Positions 6,065 to 12,600 of a stretch of DNA of 15,473 bases are shown piece after piece. Both the position numbers and the translations under genes were made by a program. The stretch is from CAYNXB01 sp964401045 (GTDB lineage: Bacteria > Pseudomonadota > Alphaproteobacteria > Sphingomonadales > Sphingomonadaceae): positions 1 through 15,473 of the forward strand of contig CAYNXB010000063.1 in NCBI GenBank assembly GCA_964401045.1, read 5' to 3'. Position 1 is the first letter of the stretch; each line of letters begins with the position of its first letter. The notes beneath the pieces are model-generated. The model worked only from the letters and a program-made list of their open reading frames with translations. It was not told the DNA's origin and made no database searches.

Positions 6065-7893
6065 GGCGCGCCTTGCTCATCGCCGGTGGCGCGTTGGCGC
6101 TGACTTCGGGCCTCGCCTGGGCGGCGCCGGAATCGCTGCTTCCCCCCGGCTTCGGCAACCGTGCTCCGGCACCCGCTCCGGCGCCCGCGCCGGCACCTGC
6201 TCCGGCCGCCGGGCCCGCGACTGCTCCGGGCCGATCTGCCCCCGTGATCCAGCCGCTGCCCGGCATGGTTGCCGAAACCGCTCCAGCGATCGGCAACGTG
6301 ACGCTGCCGGCCAACTTCCCCAGCCTCAAGGAAATCGAGGGGATGGACAGCGACGAGATCGACGCGCTGTTCGGCCTGAAGCCCAAGTTCGACATTCCGG
6401 CCGCCGCGCGGCGCGATGTGGACGAGATCGGCGTGCTCGCCGAAAACGAGAACGGCCTCCCGGCTGCCTCACTTAGCGGCCAGCCCGCTAACCTGGTGCG
6501 CGCGATCCTCGCCGGAACCAGGGGGCCGCTGGTTTCGCGCTGGGGCCATATCCTGCTGCGCCGCGCGCTCGCCAGCCGGCTCGACGCGCCCGCGGGGATG
6601 GACCCGGTCGATTTCGCCGCCCTGCGCGCCACGGTGCTCAACCGTATCGGTGAGCCGGTCGTCGCCCGCGCGCTGGTGCAGGACATCGATTCGGACCGTT
6701 ACAACGGCGCGCTGCTTAACGCCGCGTTCGACGCCTACATCGGCAGCGGCGACATCACCGGGATCTGTCCGGTGGCGCGCCTCAAGAGCGAACTGCGCGA
6801 AGATCCGCAGTGGGCGATGACCCGCGCGATCTGCGCCGCCTATTCGGGCAATACCAATACCGCCAACCCCGATCTCGACCTCGCGTTCTCGCGCCGGAAG
6901 GGGCCGGCAGCCGACGTGCTGCTGGCGCAGCGCTACGCCGGTGCGGGGGGCGAAGGCGGGCGCAACGTTACTATCGAATGGAACGGGATCGACGAGCTTG
7001 ATCCGTGGCGTTTCTCGCTCGCGACCGCGCTCGGGCTCGAAATTCCCAAGGCGCTGCTCGATCGCGCGAACGGCCGGTTCGATCGCTGGGCGGCGCTGTC
7101 GCCTTCGCTGCCGCTGGCTGCGCGCGCGAAGGCCGCGGATGTGGCGGCCGGCGCCGGCGTGCTTTCGAGCGCGGCGATGGTCGACCTCTATTCGCAGCTG
7201 TGGATCGATCAGGAGACTACCGGCGAATGGCGTGATCGCGCCGAGCAACTGCGCGAGGCTTATGTCGGCACCAATTCGCGCGACCGGGTTGATTCCATTC
7301 ACGAGCTATGGGGAAGCGGCGACGGGCTTTACGGCCGCCACGTCCTTACCGCCTATGCCGCCGCGCGTATCACGCCAAGCGAGGACCTGGCAGACGACGC
7401 CGCGCCGCTGATCGGTTCGATGCTCGCCGCCGGGCTGGACCGCAACGCGATGCGCTGGGGCGCGGTGGTTTCGGAAGGCAGCCCGGCGTGGGGCTTGCTC
7501 ACGCTGGTGCAGCCGCAACGGCAGGCTCAGGTCGATTCCGGCGCAGTGTCCGATTTCATCGATGCCGATGCCAGCTCCAACAAGCGCAAGTCGCAGTTCC
7601 TCGCGGCCGGGCTGGCTGGCCTGGGGCGCCTGGATGCCGGTGCGGCACAGGACTTTGTCTCGCAGCTTGGTGGCCAGCTTGGCGGAAACACCCGCTGGAC
7701 CCAGGCGATCGACGCCGCTGCCAAGGTGCGCAATCCGACGCTCGTGGCGCTGCTCGTGGGCCTCGGCATGCAGGGTGACAGCTGGGCGCGGATGACCCCG
7801 CGCCACCTGTTCCACATCGTCCGCGCGCTCGACCAGGTTGGTCTCTCCGCCGAAGCGCGGATGATCGCGGCGGAGGGCGTCACGCGCGCCTGA
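6061..7893 (+). CDS. Secreted protein of unknown function with Ala-Pro linker
   Basis: A 610-residue protein I do not recognise. It begins with a clear Sec signal peptide (basic MRR, hydrophobic LLIAGGALALTSGL, likely cleavage after AWA near residue 21), so it should act in the periplasm. Residues about 35-55 form an alternating Ala-Pro linker encoded by a 12-bp tandem repeat, consistent with a spacer that sets a folded domain apart. The remainder (from about residue 95) is rich in short Ala/Leu helices, resembling an alpha-solenoid or TPR-like fold, but I see no clear repeat consensus or catalytic motif. It contains exactly two cysteines, C236 and C258, suitable for one disulfide. It sits in a compact run: GTGA overlap with the 44-residue gene upstream and one base before xerD downstream. 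A scaffold or envelope assembly role is only a guess. Confidence 0.85.
   Translation: MRRALLIAGGALALTSGLAWAAPESLLPPGFGNRAPAPAPAPAPAPAPAAGPATAPGRSAPVIQPLPGMVAETAPAIGNVTLPANFPSLKEIEGMDSDEIDALFGLKPKFDIPAAARRDVDEIGVLAENENGLPAASLSGQPANLVRAILAGTRGPLVSRWGHILLRRALASRLDAPAGMDPVDFAALRATVLNRIGEPVVARALVQDIDSDRYNGALLNAAFDAYIGSGDITGICPVARLKSELREDPQWAMTRAICAAYSGNTNTANPDLDLAFSRRKGPAADVLLAQRYAGAGGEGGRNVTIEWNGIDELDPWRFSLATALGLEIPKALLDRANGRFDRWAALSPSLPLAARAKAADVAAGAGVLSSAAMVDLYSQLWIDQETTGEWRDRAEQLREAYVGTNSRDRVDSIHELWGSGDGLYGRHVLTAYAAARITPSEDLADDAAPLIGSMLAAGLDRNAMRWGAVVSEGSPAWGLLTLVQPQRQAQVDSGAVSDFIDADASSNKRKSQFLAAGLAGLGRLDAGAAQDFVSQLGGQLGGNTRWTQAIDAAAKVRNPTLVALLVGLGMQGDSWARMTPRHLFHIVRALDQVGLSAEARMIAAEGVTRA
6163..6210 (+). 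repeat. 12-bp tandem repeat encoding an Ala-Pro linker
   Basis: Four imperfect units of the pattern gctccggcRccc run in tandem (6163-6174, 6175-6186, 6187-6198, 6199-6210), each coding Ala-Pro-Ala-Pro or close to it. Related, more degenerate units continue to about 6234. Being a multiple of three, changes in unit number would alter linker length without shifting the frame. Confidence 0.75.
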
Positions 7894-7894
7894 C

Positions 7895-8770
7895 ATGGCG
7901 GGCGAGATCGACGATTTCCTCGCCATGCTCGCCGCCGAGCGAGGGGCGGCGACCAACACTATCGCCGCCTATCGTCGCGATCTCGCCGGCGCGACCGAAG
8001 CGATCGGTCCGCTCGCAACCGCCGACAAGCAGGACCTCGCGGGTCTCGCCAGGGCGTGGAGCCAGCTCGCGCCATCCAGCGCGGCGCGCAAGGCTTCCGC
8101 GCTGCGCCAGTTCTACGGCTTCCTGCTGGACGAGGGACTGCGTGCCGACGACCCGTCCGGAGCGATCCCGCGCCCCGCGCTGCGCCGGCCGCTGCCCAAG
8201 ATCCTGAGCCACGAACAGGTCGCGGCGCTGTTCGCCCGCGCCGAGACGGAGGCGGAAGGCGACCGGCCGGAGACCGTGCGCCTGCTCACCCTGCTCGAAT
8301 TGCTCTACGGCTCCGGCCTGCGCGCGAGCGAGCTGGTTTCGCTGCCGCTCTCGGCCGTGCCGCGGGACGCGCCGTTGCTCACGGTTACGGGGAAAGGCGG
8401 GCAGATGCGCATGGTGCCTGTCTCGGGCCGGGCGCAAGCGGCGCTGTCGCGCTGGCTGGCGATGCGGCCCGAGGGGCGTTTCCTGTTCCCTTCGCGCGGC
8501 AAGCACCTGACCCGCGTCCGCCTGTTCCAGCTCCTCAAGGAGCTGGCGACGCGCGCCGGGCTACCGCCGGAGAAGATTTCCCCCCACGTCCTGCGCCACG
8601 CATTCGCGACCCATCTGCTGGAGGGCGGGGCGGACCTGCGCGTGTTGCAGACCTTGCTCGGCCATGCCGATATCGCCACCACGCAGATCTACACCCACGT
8701 TGACGCCGCGCGACTGGTCGCGCTGGTTAACGAACGCCATCCCCTTGCCGCGCGCGCCGAGCGCGGCTAG
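7895..8770 (+). CDS. xerD: Site-specific tyrosine recombinase XerD
   Basis: Tyrosine recombinase that works with XerC and FtsK at the dif site to resolve chromosome dimers. The 291-residue protein has an N-terminal SAM-like core-binding domain (about 1-90) and a C-terminal catalytic domain with the complete active site: Arg143 (GLRASEL), Lys167 (TGKGGQMRMVP), His231 and Arg234 (HVLRHAFATH), His257 (LLGHADI) and nucleophile Tyr266 (QIYTHVD). I call it XerD rather than XerC because HVLRHAFATHLLEGGADLRV is the XerD form (XerC tends to have HKLRHSFATHML), and because xerD next to accA is, from memory, a common alphaproteobacterial arrangement. ATG 7895 follows the upstream stop by one base, and accA begins 10 bases after its own stop, so it is probably in the middle of an operon. 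Confidence 0.92.
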   Translation: MAGEIDDFLAMLAAERGAATNTIAAYRRDLAGATEAIGPLATADKQDLAGLARAWSQLAPSSAARKASALRQFYGFLLDEGLRADDPSGAIPRPALRRPLPKILSHEQVAALFARAETEAEGDRPETVRLLTLLELLYGSGLRASELVSLPLSAVPRDAPLLTVTGKGGQMRMVPVSGRAQAALSRWLAMRPEGRFLFPSRGKHLTRVRLFQLLKELATRAGLPPEKISPHVLRHAFATHLLEGGADLRVLQTLLGHADIATTQIYTHVDAARLVALVNERHPLAARAERG

Positions 8771-8780
8771 CGCCCGAAAC

Positions 8781-9728
8781 GTGCTTGCCTATCTCGAATT
8801 CGAAAAACCCGTCGCCGAGCTTGAAGCGCGCATCGCCGAACTGCGCGGTGCCGCTGCGGGCGATGAGATCGACATCTCCGCCGAGCTCCAGCGGCTCGAA
8901 AACAAGAGCGTGGAGCTTCTTGCGAGCACTTATGCCGCGCTGACACCGTGGCAGAAGACGCAGGTCGCCCGTCACCCCGCTCGGCCGCACTTCAAGGATT
9001 ACGTCGAGAACATCTTCGACGAGTTCGTGCCGCTCGGCGGAGACCGCCTTTACGGTGAAGATCAGGCGATCGTCGGCGGACTCGCGCGCCTCGGGGGGCG
9101 CAAGCTGGTGCTGATCGGGCACGAGAAGGGCAACGACACCGAGAGCCGCATCAAGCACAATTTCGGCATGGGCAAGCCGGAGGGCTACCGCAAGGCGATC
9201 CGCCTGATGGAGCTCGCCGGACGCTTCGGATTGCCGGTGGTGACGCTGGTCGACACGTCGGGCGCGTTTCCCGGCGTCGAGGCGGAAGAACGCGGCCAGG
9301 CCGAGGCGATCGCCCGTTCGACGGAGGCGTGCCTGGCCCTGCCGACCCCGTTCGTCTCCGCGATCGTGGGTGAGGGCGGATCGGGCGGCGCGGTCGCGCT
9401 TGCCACGGCGGAGCGCGTGCTGATGCTCGAACATGCGGTCTATTCGGTGATTTCGCCCGAAGGGTGCGCCTCGATCCTGTGGCGCACCGCTGAAAAGGCG
9501 CCGCAAGCGGCCGAAGCGATGAAGATGACCGCGCAGGACCTGCTGCAACTGGGCGTGATCGACCGCATCGTGCCCGAGCCGGTCGGTGGCGCACACCGCG
9601 ATCCCGCCGCGGCGGCGACGGCGCTGTCCGAAGCGCTCGGCCAGGAACTCGACAAGCTCGGCAAGAAGAGCGCCGCGCAGTTGCGGCGCATGCGCGAAGA
9701 ACGCTTTTTGCAGATCGGCGGGGACTGA
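8781..9728 (+). CDS. accA: Acetyl-CoA carboxylase carboxyltransferase subunit alpha
   Basis: Cytoplasmic subunit that, with AccD, transfers the carboxyl group from biotin on AccB to acetyl-CoA, the first committed step of fatty acid synthesis. The protein is 315 residues, the usual length. It starts LAYLEFEKPVAELEARIAEL, a coiled-coil-like N-terminus typical of AccA, then HFKDYVENIFDEFVPLGGDR, GHEKGNDTESRIKHNFGMGKPEGYRKA and VDTSGAFPGVEAEERGQAEAI, followed by GEGGSGGAVAL and SPEGCASILWR, all hallmark stretches. I chose GTG 8781 because the family begins exactly there; the frame is open 39 codons further into xerD, but that part is unlike AccA. No strong ribosome site is visible, which fits translational coupling to xerD 10 bases upstream. 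Confidence 0.97.
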   Translation: MLAYLEFEKPVAELEARIAELRGAAAGDEIDISAELQRLENKSVELLASTYAALTPWQKTQVARHPARPHFKDYVENIFDEFVPLGGDRLYGEDQAIVGGLARLGGRKLVLIGHEKGNDTESRIKHNFGMGKPEGYRKAIRLMELAGRFGLPVVTLVDTSGAFPGVEAEERGQAEAIARSTEACLALPTPFVSAIVGEGGSGGAVALATAERVLMLEHAVYSVISPEGCASILWRTAEKAPQAAEAMKMTAQDLLQLGVIDRIVPEPVGGAHRDPAAAATALSEALGQELDKLGKKSAAQLRRMREERFLQIGGD

Positions 9729-9759
9729 CCCGCGGGAACCATCGAGCCCCGGCGCGGGT
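9728..9759 (+). terminator. Weak hairpin after accA
   Basis: A 7-bp GC-rich inverted repeat, acccgcg (9728-9734) and cgcgggt (9753-9759), begins at the last base of the accA stop codon. No T-run follows, so it may be a weak terminator or mRNA-stabilising hairpin. The rest of the 101-bp gap to the next gene (to 9829) shows nothing else that I can support. Confidence 0.3.
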
Positions 9760-9813
9760 TCGAAAGAGGTCGAAACAGACGGGCGGCGCGGCGAACGCGT
9801 ATGCCCGCGTGCC

Positions 9814-9820
9814 AAGGAGG
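9814..9820 (+). promoter_or_regulatory. Strong ribosome binding site of the M48 protease gene
   Basis: AAGGAGG, a near-complete anti-16S match, lies 9 bases before ATG 9830. It decides in favour of that start over an in-frame GTG at 9809, which would sit ahead of the ribosome site. Confidence 0.85.
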
Positions 9821-9829
9821 ACCCCGGGG

Positions 9830-11299
9830 ATGAGCCGCCTTTCCTGTAAGACTTTTGCGTTGACCACCGCCGGGGCGCTGGCGCTGGCCGGCTGCGCCAC
9901 GGTACCCGGCGCCGATGTTGCCGCCGGTTCTCCGATCACCGCTGCCGAACGCCAGCAAGGAGCCGAGGCCGATCCGCAGCTGATCTCTGAATTCGGGGGG
10001 GAGATGAACGGCCCGCAGGCCGATTACGTGCGCTCGGTGGGCAACAAGATCGCCGCGCAATCGGGGCTCGGCACCGCCGGCCAGTTCGACGTCGCGCTGC
10101 TCAATACTTCGGTCGACAACGCCTTCGCGATCCCCGGCGGCTATGTTTACGTCACCCGCCAGCTCGTTTCATTGATGAACAACGAAGCCGAACTCGCCGG
10201 CGTGCTCGGGCACGAGGTCGGCCACGTGGCAGCGCGGCATTCGGCGCGGCGGCAGCAGATCGCCCAGCGCAACTCGATCCTCGGCGTGCTCGGGCAGGTG
10301 CTCGCGGGCGCGGTGCTCGGCAACAGCGCGCTTGGCAACCTGGGCCAGCAGATCGCTTCGACCGCGCCGCAGCTCGCCACGCTCAGCTATTCGCGCACGC
10401 AGGAGCTGGAGGCGGATTCGCTTGGCATCCAGTATCTCGCCGGGGCGGGCTACGATCCGCACGCGATGGCGACAGTGCTCGCCAGCCTTGCGGCGCAGAA
10501 TTCGCTCGATGCTTCGCTGATGGGCGCCGACGCGACGATCCCGGAATGGGCTTCGACGCACCCCGATCCCGCGAGTCGGGTGCAGGGTGCATTGCAGAAG
10601 GCCGGGACCGCCACCGGAACCACTAATCGCGACGTGTTCCTCAGCCGCATCGACGGCCTGCTCTACGGCGACGATCCGCAGCAAGGCGTGGTCGAAGGCC
10701 GGCAGTTCATCCATCCGGTGTTCCGCTTCGAATTCACCGCGCCGCAGGGCTTCTACCTGCTCAACGGCACGAAGGCGGTGTCGATCAACGGCACCAGCGG
10801 CAAGGGCCAGCTCTCGACCGCGGCCTACAGCGGCAACCTCGACAGCTACATCCGCGGAATTTTCCAGCAGATCGGCGGCAGCCAGCAGACGCTCGCGCCG
10901 CAGACCATCCAGAAGACCACGGTCAACGGACTGCCGGCGGCATTCGGCACCGCGCGGGTCACCAGCGGCGGCAACCAGGTGGACGTGACGGTGTTCGCCT
11001 ACCAGTTTTCGAACAGCCAGGCGTTCCACTTCGCCACGATCGTACCCGTGGGCCAGTCCGCGGTGTTCAATTCGATGTTCAGCTCGATGCGGCGGATCAC
11101 GCAGGCCGAGGCCGATAAGGTGATCCCGCGGCGGATTCAGGTCGTGACGGTGCAGCGCGGTGACACCGTGCAGTCGCTCGCCGGGCGGATGGCCTACACC
11201 ACGGCCCAGCTCGAACGCTTCCGGGTGCTCAATGGGCTGGCCGCGAACGCAACTTTGACGCCCGGGCAGAAGGTCAAGCTGGTCGTCCGCAGCCGCTAG
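9830..11299 (+). CDS. M48-family zinc metalloprotease lipoprotein with C-terminal LysM domain
   Basis: A 489-residue envelope protease. The N-terminus is a lipoprotein signal peptide with lipobox L19-A-G-C22, so the mature protein should be lipid-anchored on the periplasmic side. The M48 peptidase domain follows: HEVGH at residues 128-132 (His128, Glu129, His132) and the third zinc ligand at about Glu192 in QELEADSLG. Residues about 280-430 form a beta-rich region without a motif I know. Residues about 438-486 (VVTVQRGDTVQSLAGRM to LTPGQKVKLVV) form a LysM peptidoglycan-binding domain. The whole resembles periplasmic quality-control proteases such as BepA/YfgC and LoiP, which act on misassembled outer-membrane proteins, but with LysM in place of TPR repeats; that role is inferred. 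It lies alone, 101 bp after accA. Confidence 0.92.
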   Translation: MSRLSCKTFALTTAGALALAGCATVPGADVAAGSPITAAERQQGAEADPQLISEFGGEMNGPQADYVRSVGNKIAAQSGLGTAGQFDVALLNTSVDNAFAIPGGYVYVTRQLVSLMNNEAELAGVLGHEVGHVAARHSARRQQIAQRNSILGVLGQVLAGAVLGNSALGNLGQQIASTAPQLATLSYSRTQELEADSLGIQYLAGAGYDPHAMATVLASLAAQNSLDASLMGADATIPEWASTHPDPASRVQGALQKAGTATGTTNRDVFLSRIDGLLYGDDPQQGVVEGRQFIHPVFRFEFTAPQGFYLLNGTKAVSINGTSGKGQLSTAAYSGNLDSYIRGIFQQIGGSQQTLAPQTIQKTTVNGLPAAFGTARVTSGGNQVDVTVFAYQFSNSQAFHFATIVPVGQSAVFNSMFSSMRRITQAEADKVIPRRIQVVTVQRGDTVQSLAGRMAYTTAQLERFRVLNGLAANATLTPGQKVKLVVRSR

Positions 11300-11316
11300 T
11301 TCGCGGACAAAAGAAA

Positions 11317-11340
11317 AGGCGGCAGGTTTCCCCGCCGCCT
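11317..11340 (-). terminator. Rho-independent terminator between the M48 gene and flp pilin
   Basis: Perfect 7-bp stem aggcggc (11317-11323) and gccgcct (11334-11340) with a 10-base loop. On the minus strand the stem is followed by TTTTCTTTT, so it best terminates the flp pilin gene; the plus-strand side lacks a clear T-run but may still help end M48 transcription. Confidence 0.75.
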
Positions 11341-11364
11341 CTTCATGTGCGTCGTAAGTTTGAC

Positions 11365-11547
11365 TTACGGCGTAACGGTGTTGTTGTCGTCCAGCTCGGT
11401 GCTGACGTTCGTGAACGTCGTGCTGAGCGAGTTGCCGAGGGTGCCCATGGCGGTGATCGCGGCGACCGCGATCAGAGCGGCAATGAGGCCGTATTCGATG
11501 GCGGTGGCGCCAGCTTCGTCACGAAGCAGCTTGTTGATGAACTTCAT
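11365..11547 (-). CDS. Flp family type IVb pilin
   Basis: A 60-residue prepilin. The sequence MKFINKLLRDEAG then ATAIEYGLIAALIAVAAI fits the Flp class: a short charged leader, cleavage after Gly13 by a TadV-type prepilin peptidase, the Glu-Tyr pair at positions 5 and 6 of the mature protein, and a hydrophobic helix, ending in a polar tail (STELDDNNTVTP). Flp subunits polymerise into adhesive tight-adherence pili. ATG 11547 has an AGGAG site at 11555-11559, 7 bases upstream. No tad/cpa assembly genes are in the window. A terminator follows its stop. It is the second of two tandem pilin genes and has the better ribosome site. Confidence 0.93.
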   Translation of the reverse strand: MKFINKLLRDEAGATAIEYGLIAALIAVAAITAMGTLGNSLSTTFTNVSTELDDNNTVTP

Positions 11548-11581
11548 CGCTAGTCTCCTGGTTCAAGTCTTCGGTACCCGT

Positions 11582-11605
11582 CCCGATCCCTGTTCAACGA
11601 TCGGG
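11582..11605 (-). repeat. Inverted repeat in the leader of the flp pilin
   Basis: cccgatc (11582-11588) and gatcggg (11599-11605) form a perfect 7-bp inverted repeat around 10 bases, 35 bases upstream of the 11547 start codon. It could be an operator for a dimeric regulator or an mRNA hairpin; nothing in the sequence decides. Confidence 0.4.
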
Positions 11606-11641
11606 CGTTTGCAGGACTATTGGGGAAGTGTTGATAATTCC

Positions 11642-11662
11642 CTAAGCGGACTGTCAGCTTAG
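11642..11662 (-). repeat. Hairpin between the two flp genes
   Basis: ctaagc (11642-11647) and gcttag (11657-11662) form a 6-bp stem with a 9-base loop, 3 bases after the stop of the upstream pilin gene. No T-run follows on the minus strand, so it is more likely an mRNA 3'-end stabiliser or partial attenuator than a full terminator. Confidence 0.4.
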
Positions 11663-11665
11663 CCG

Positions 11666-11854
11666 TCAGTCCTGCCCCATCGCGCTCGAGCTTTGTTGCG
11701 ACACAGTGGCCCACAGGCCGGTGCTTGCATCCGCGAACGCGGTCATCGAGCCGATGATCGCGATTACGATGAGCGCCACGATCAAACCGTACTCGATCGC
11801 AGTCGCGCCCCGATCATCGGCGCAAAGCTTCTGAAGGAAGATGGAAATCGCCAT
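11666..11854 (-). CDS. Flp family type IVb pilin (second copy)
   Basis: A 62-residue prepilin, paralogous to the gene just downstream. Leader MAISIFLQKLCADDRG is followed by the Flp core ATAIEYGLIVALIVIAIIG, with cleavage expected after Gly16 and Glu-Tyr at mature positions 5 and 6. The C-terminal part, SMTAFADASTGLWATVSQQ, differs fully from the other copy, so the two may be major and minor pilins. The frame is open far upstream, but homology starts at ATG 11854; a purine-rich GGGGGA lies close upstream as a modest ribosome site. The gene is divergent from mutT across 78 bp and is separated from the next flp gene by 118 bp containing two inverted repeats. Confidence 0.9.
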   Translation of the reverse strand: MAISIFLQKLCADDRGATAIEYGLIVALIVIAIIGSMTAFADASTGLWATVSQQSSSAMGQD

Positions 11855-11932
11855 AGGTCCCCCGTGACCGCGCGTGCAATCGGACTCGTTTGCCGCAACA
11901 GTACTAATGAAAGGTTTCCGGGAGCGCGCAGA

Positions 11933-12340
11933 ATGGCAAAAATTCCGACAGCGATGCTGGTGGTCGCCGTTGCGTTCGAGCGGGCGGACGGCCGCATCCT
12001 GATGCAGCAGCGTCCGCCGGGAAAGGCGCACGCCGGGCTGTGGGAATTCCCCGGCGGCAAGGTCGAACCCGGCGAAACTCCGCGCGCCGCGCTGGTTCGC
12101 GAGGTGAACGAGGAACTGGCCGTGGCACTCGATCCGGCGGCGCTGAAGCCCGCCTGCTTCGCTGACGATACCGCCGGGGAAGGCCGTTCGGCGATTGTCA
12201 TCCTGCTTTACACCGCGCGCGGTTGGAGTGGCGAGCCGCGGGCAATGGAAGGGGGCGCGTGCGCCTGGTTCACCCGGGCGGAGATCGCCGCGCTGGCGAT
12301 GCCGCCGCTCGATTACGCGCTGCTGGCACGCCTTCCGTGA
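11933..12340 (+). CDS. mutT: MutT-type NUDIX hydrolase (8-oxo-dGTP diphosphatase-like)
   Basis: A 135-residue cytoplasmic NUDIX hydrolase. MutT proteins hydrolyse 8-oxo-dGTP to the monophosphate and so prevent A:T to C:G transversions. The protein begins with the typical strand VVAVAFERADGRILMQQRP, then GLWEFPGGKVEPGE and the NUDIX box from G42 to V64 with Glu48, R56-E57 and E60-E61 present. The box ends EELAV, so Ala63 stands where the consensus has Gly. CAWFTRAEIAALAMPPLDYALL near the C-terminus is MutT-like. ATG 11933 is supported by GGGAG at 11920-11924, 8 bases upstream; the frame is open further upstream but that part is antisense to the pilin gene. The symbol is assigned by similarity; another NUDIX substrate is possible. 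Confidence 0.88.
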   Translation: MAKIPTAMLVVAVAFERADGRILMQQRPPGKAHAGLWEFPGGKVEPGETPRAALVREVNEELAVALDPAALKPACFADDTAGEGRSAIVILLYTARGWSGEPRAMEGGACAWFTRAEIAALAMPPLDYALLARLP

Positions 12341-12368
12341 ACATCGAAAAGCATGGCGCGGAGAGGGA

Positions 12369-12397
12369 TTGCCAAGCCGGGGGCACCTGCCTATGTG
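12369..12397 (+). promoter_or_regulatory. Candidate promoter of tRNA-Arg
   Basis: TTGCCA (12369-12374) and TATGTG (12392-12397) are 17 bases apart and the -10 box ends 12 bases before the mature tRNA. A GC-rich discriminator (cgcctc) follows, as is common in stable RNA promoters under growth-rate or stringent control. Confidence 0.5.
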
Positions 12398-12409
12398 CGC
12401 CTCTCCCGC

Positions 12410-12486
12410 GCGCCCGTAGCTCAGCTGGATAGAGCACCAGACTACGAATCTGGGGGTCGGAGGTTCGAATCCTTCCGGGCGCGCCA
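12410..12486 (+). tRNA. tRNA-Arg(ACG)
   Basis: A 77-base cloverleaf can be drawn fully. The acceptor stem is GCGCCCG (12410-12416) with CGGGCGC (12476-12482), discriminator G and encoded CCA (12484-12486). The D arm is GCTC/GAGC around AGCTGGATA. The anticodon stem is CCAGA/TCTGG with loop CTACGAA, so the anticodon is ACG (12444-12446), normally edited to ICG to read CGU, CGC and CGA. The T arm is GGAGG/CCTTC with loop TTCGAAT. A strong terminator follows 4 bases after the CCA. Confidence 0.97.
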
Positions 12487-12520
12487 ATACAAAAGGCGTC
12501 CTCTTCAGAGGGCGCCTTTT
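12468..12520 (+). repeat. Direct repeat copy 1: tRNA-Arg 3' end plus terminator
   Basis: From 12468 the 20 bases covering the last half of the T arm, the acceptor strand, CCA and one more base recur exactly at 12601-12620. After a short variable piece the hairpin with aaaaggcg arms is also shared. Copy 1 lies inside the functional tRNA and its terminator. Confidence 0.85.
12491..12520 (+). terminator. Rho-independent terminator of tRNA-Arg
   Basis: aaaaggcg (12491-12498) pairs with cgcctttt (12513-12520), continued inward by a T-G wobble and cctc/gagg around a ttca loop: 13 pairs in all. The 3' arm ends in TTTT followed by gtgtttgt. It can work on either strand. Confidence 0.9.
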
Positions 12521-12545
12521 GTGTTTGTGGCTCTCGAATGATTTG

Positions 12546-12600
12546 GACTTCGGAGTCGGAGCGCCGAAGGCGCGGAGACGGCCGGAGCGAAGCGCAGGCC
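12546..12600. repeat. Palindrome-rich spacer between the two tRNA-end copies
   Basis: Three small hairpins lie in a row: gact/agtc with a 4-base loop (12546-12557), gcgcc/ggcgc around gaa (12561-12573), and ggcc/ggcc enclosing gcg-aag-cgc (12580-12600). The arrangement resembles a REP-type intergenic palindrome. No coding potential or tRNA 5' half is seen here. Confidence 0.45.

Noticed and set aside
7895..8770. The tyrosine recombinase as an integrase of a mobile element linked to the tRNA repeat.
   Set aside because: Its motifs and its position next to accA are those of chromosomal XerD, and it lies 4 kb away from the tRNA among housekeeping genes.
8664..8780. A longer accA start inside xerD.
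   Set aside because: The 39 extra residues are out-of-frame xerD sequence, and AccA proteins begin at the LAYLEFEKP segment.
11693..11932. An 80-residue N-terminal extension of the MutT-like protein.
   Set aside because: It is antisense to the Flp pilin gene and lacks any NUDIX-related sequence; ATG 11933 has a good ribosome site.
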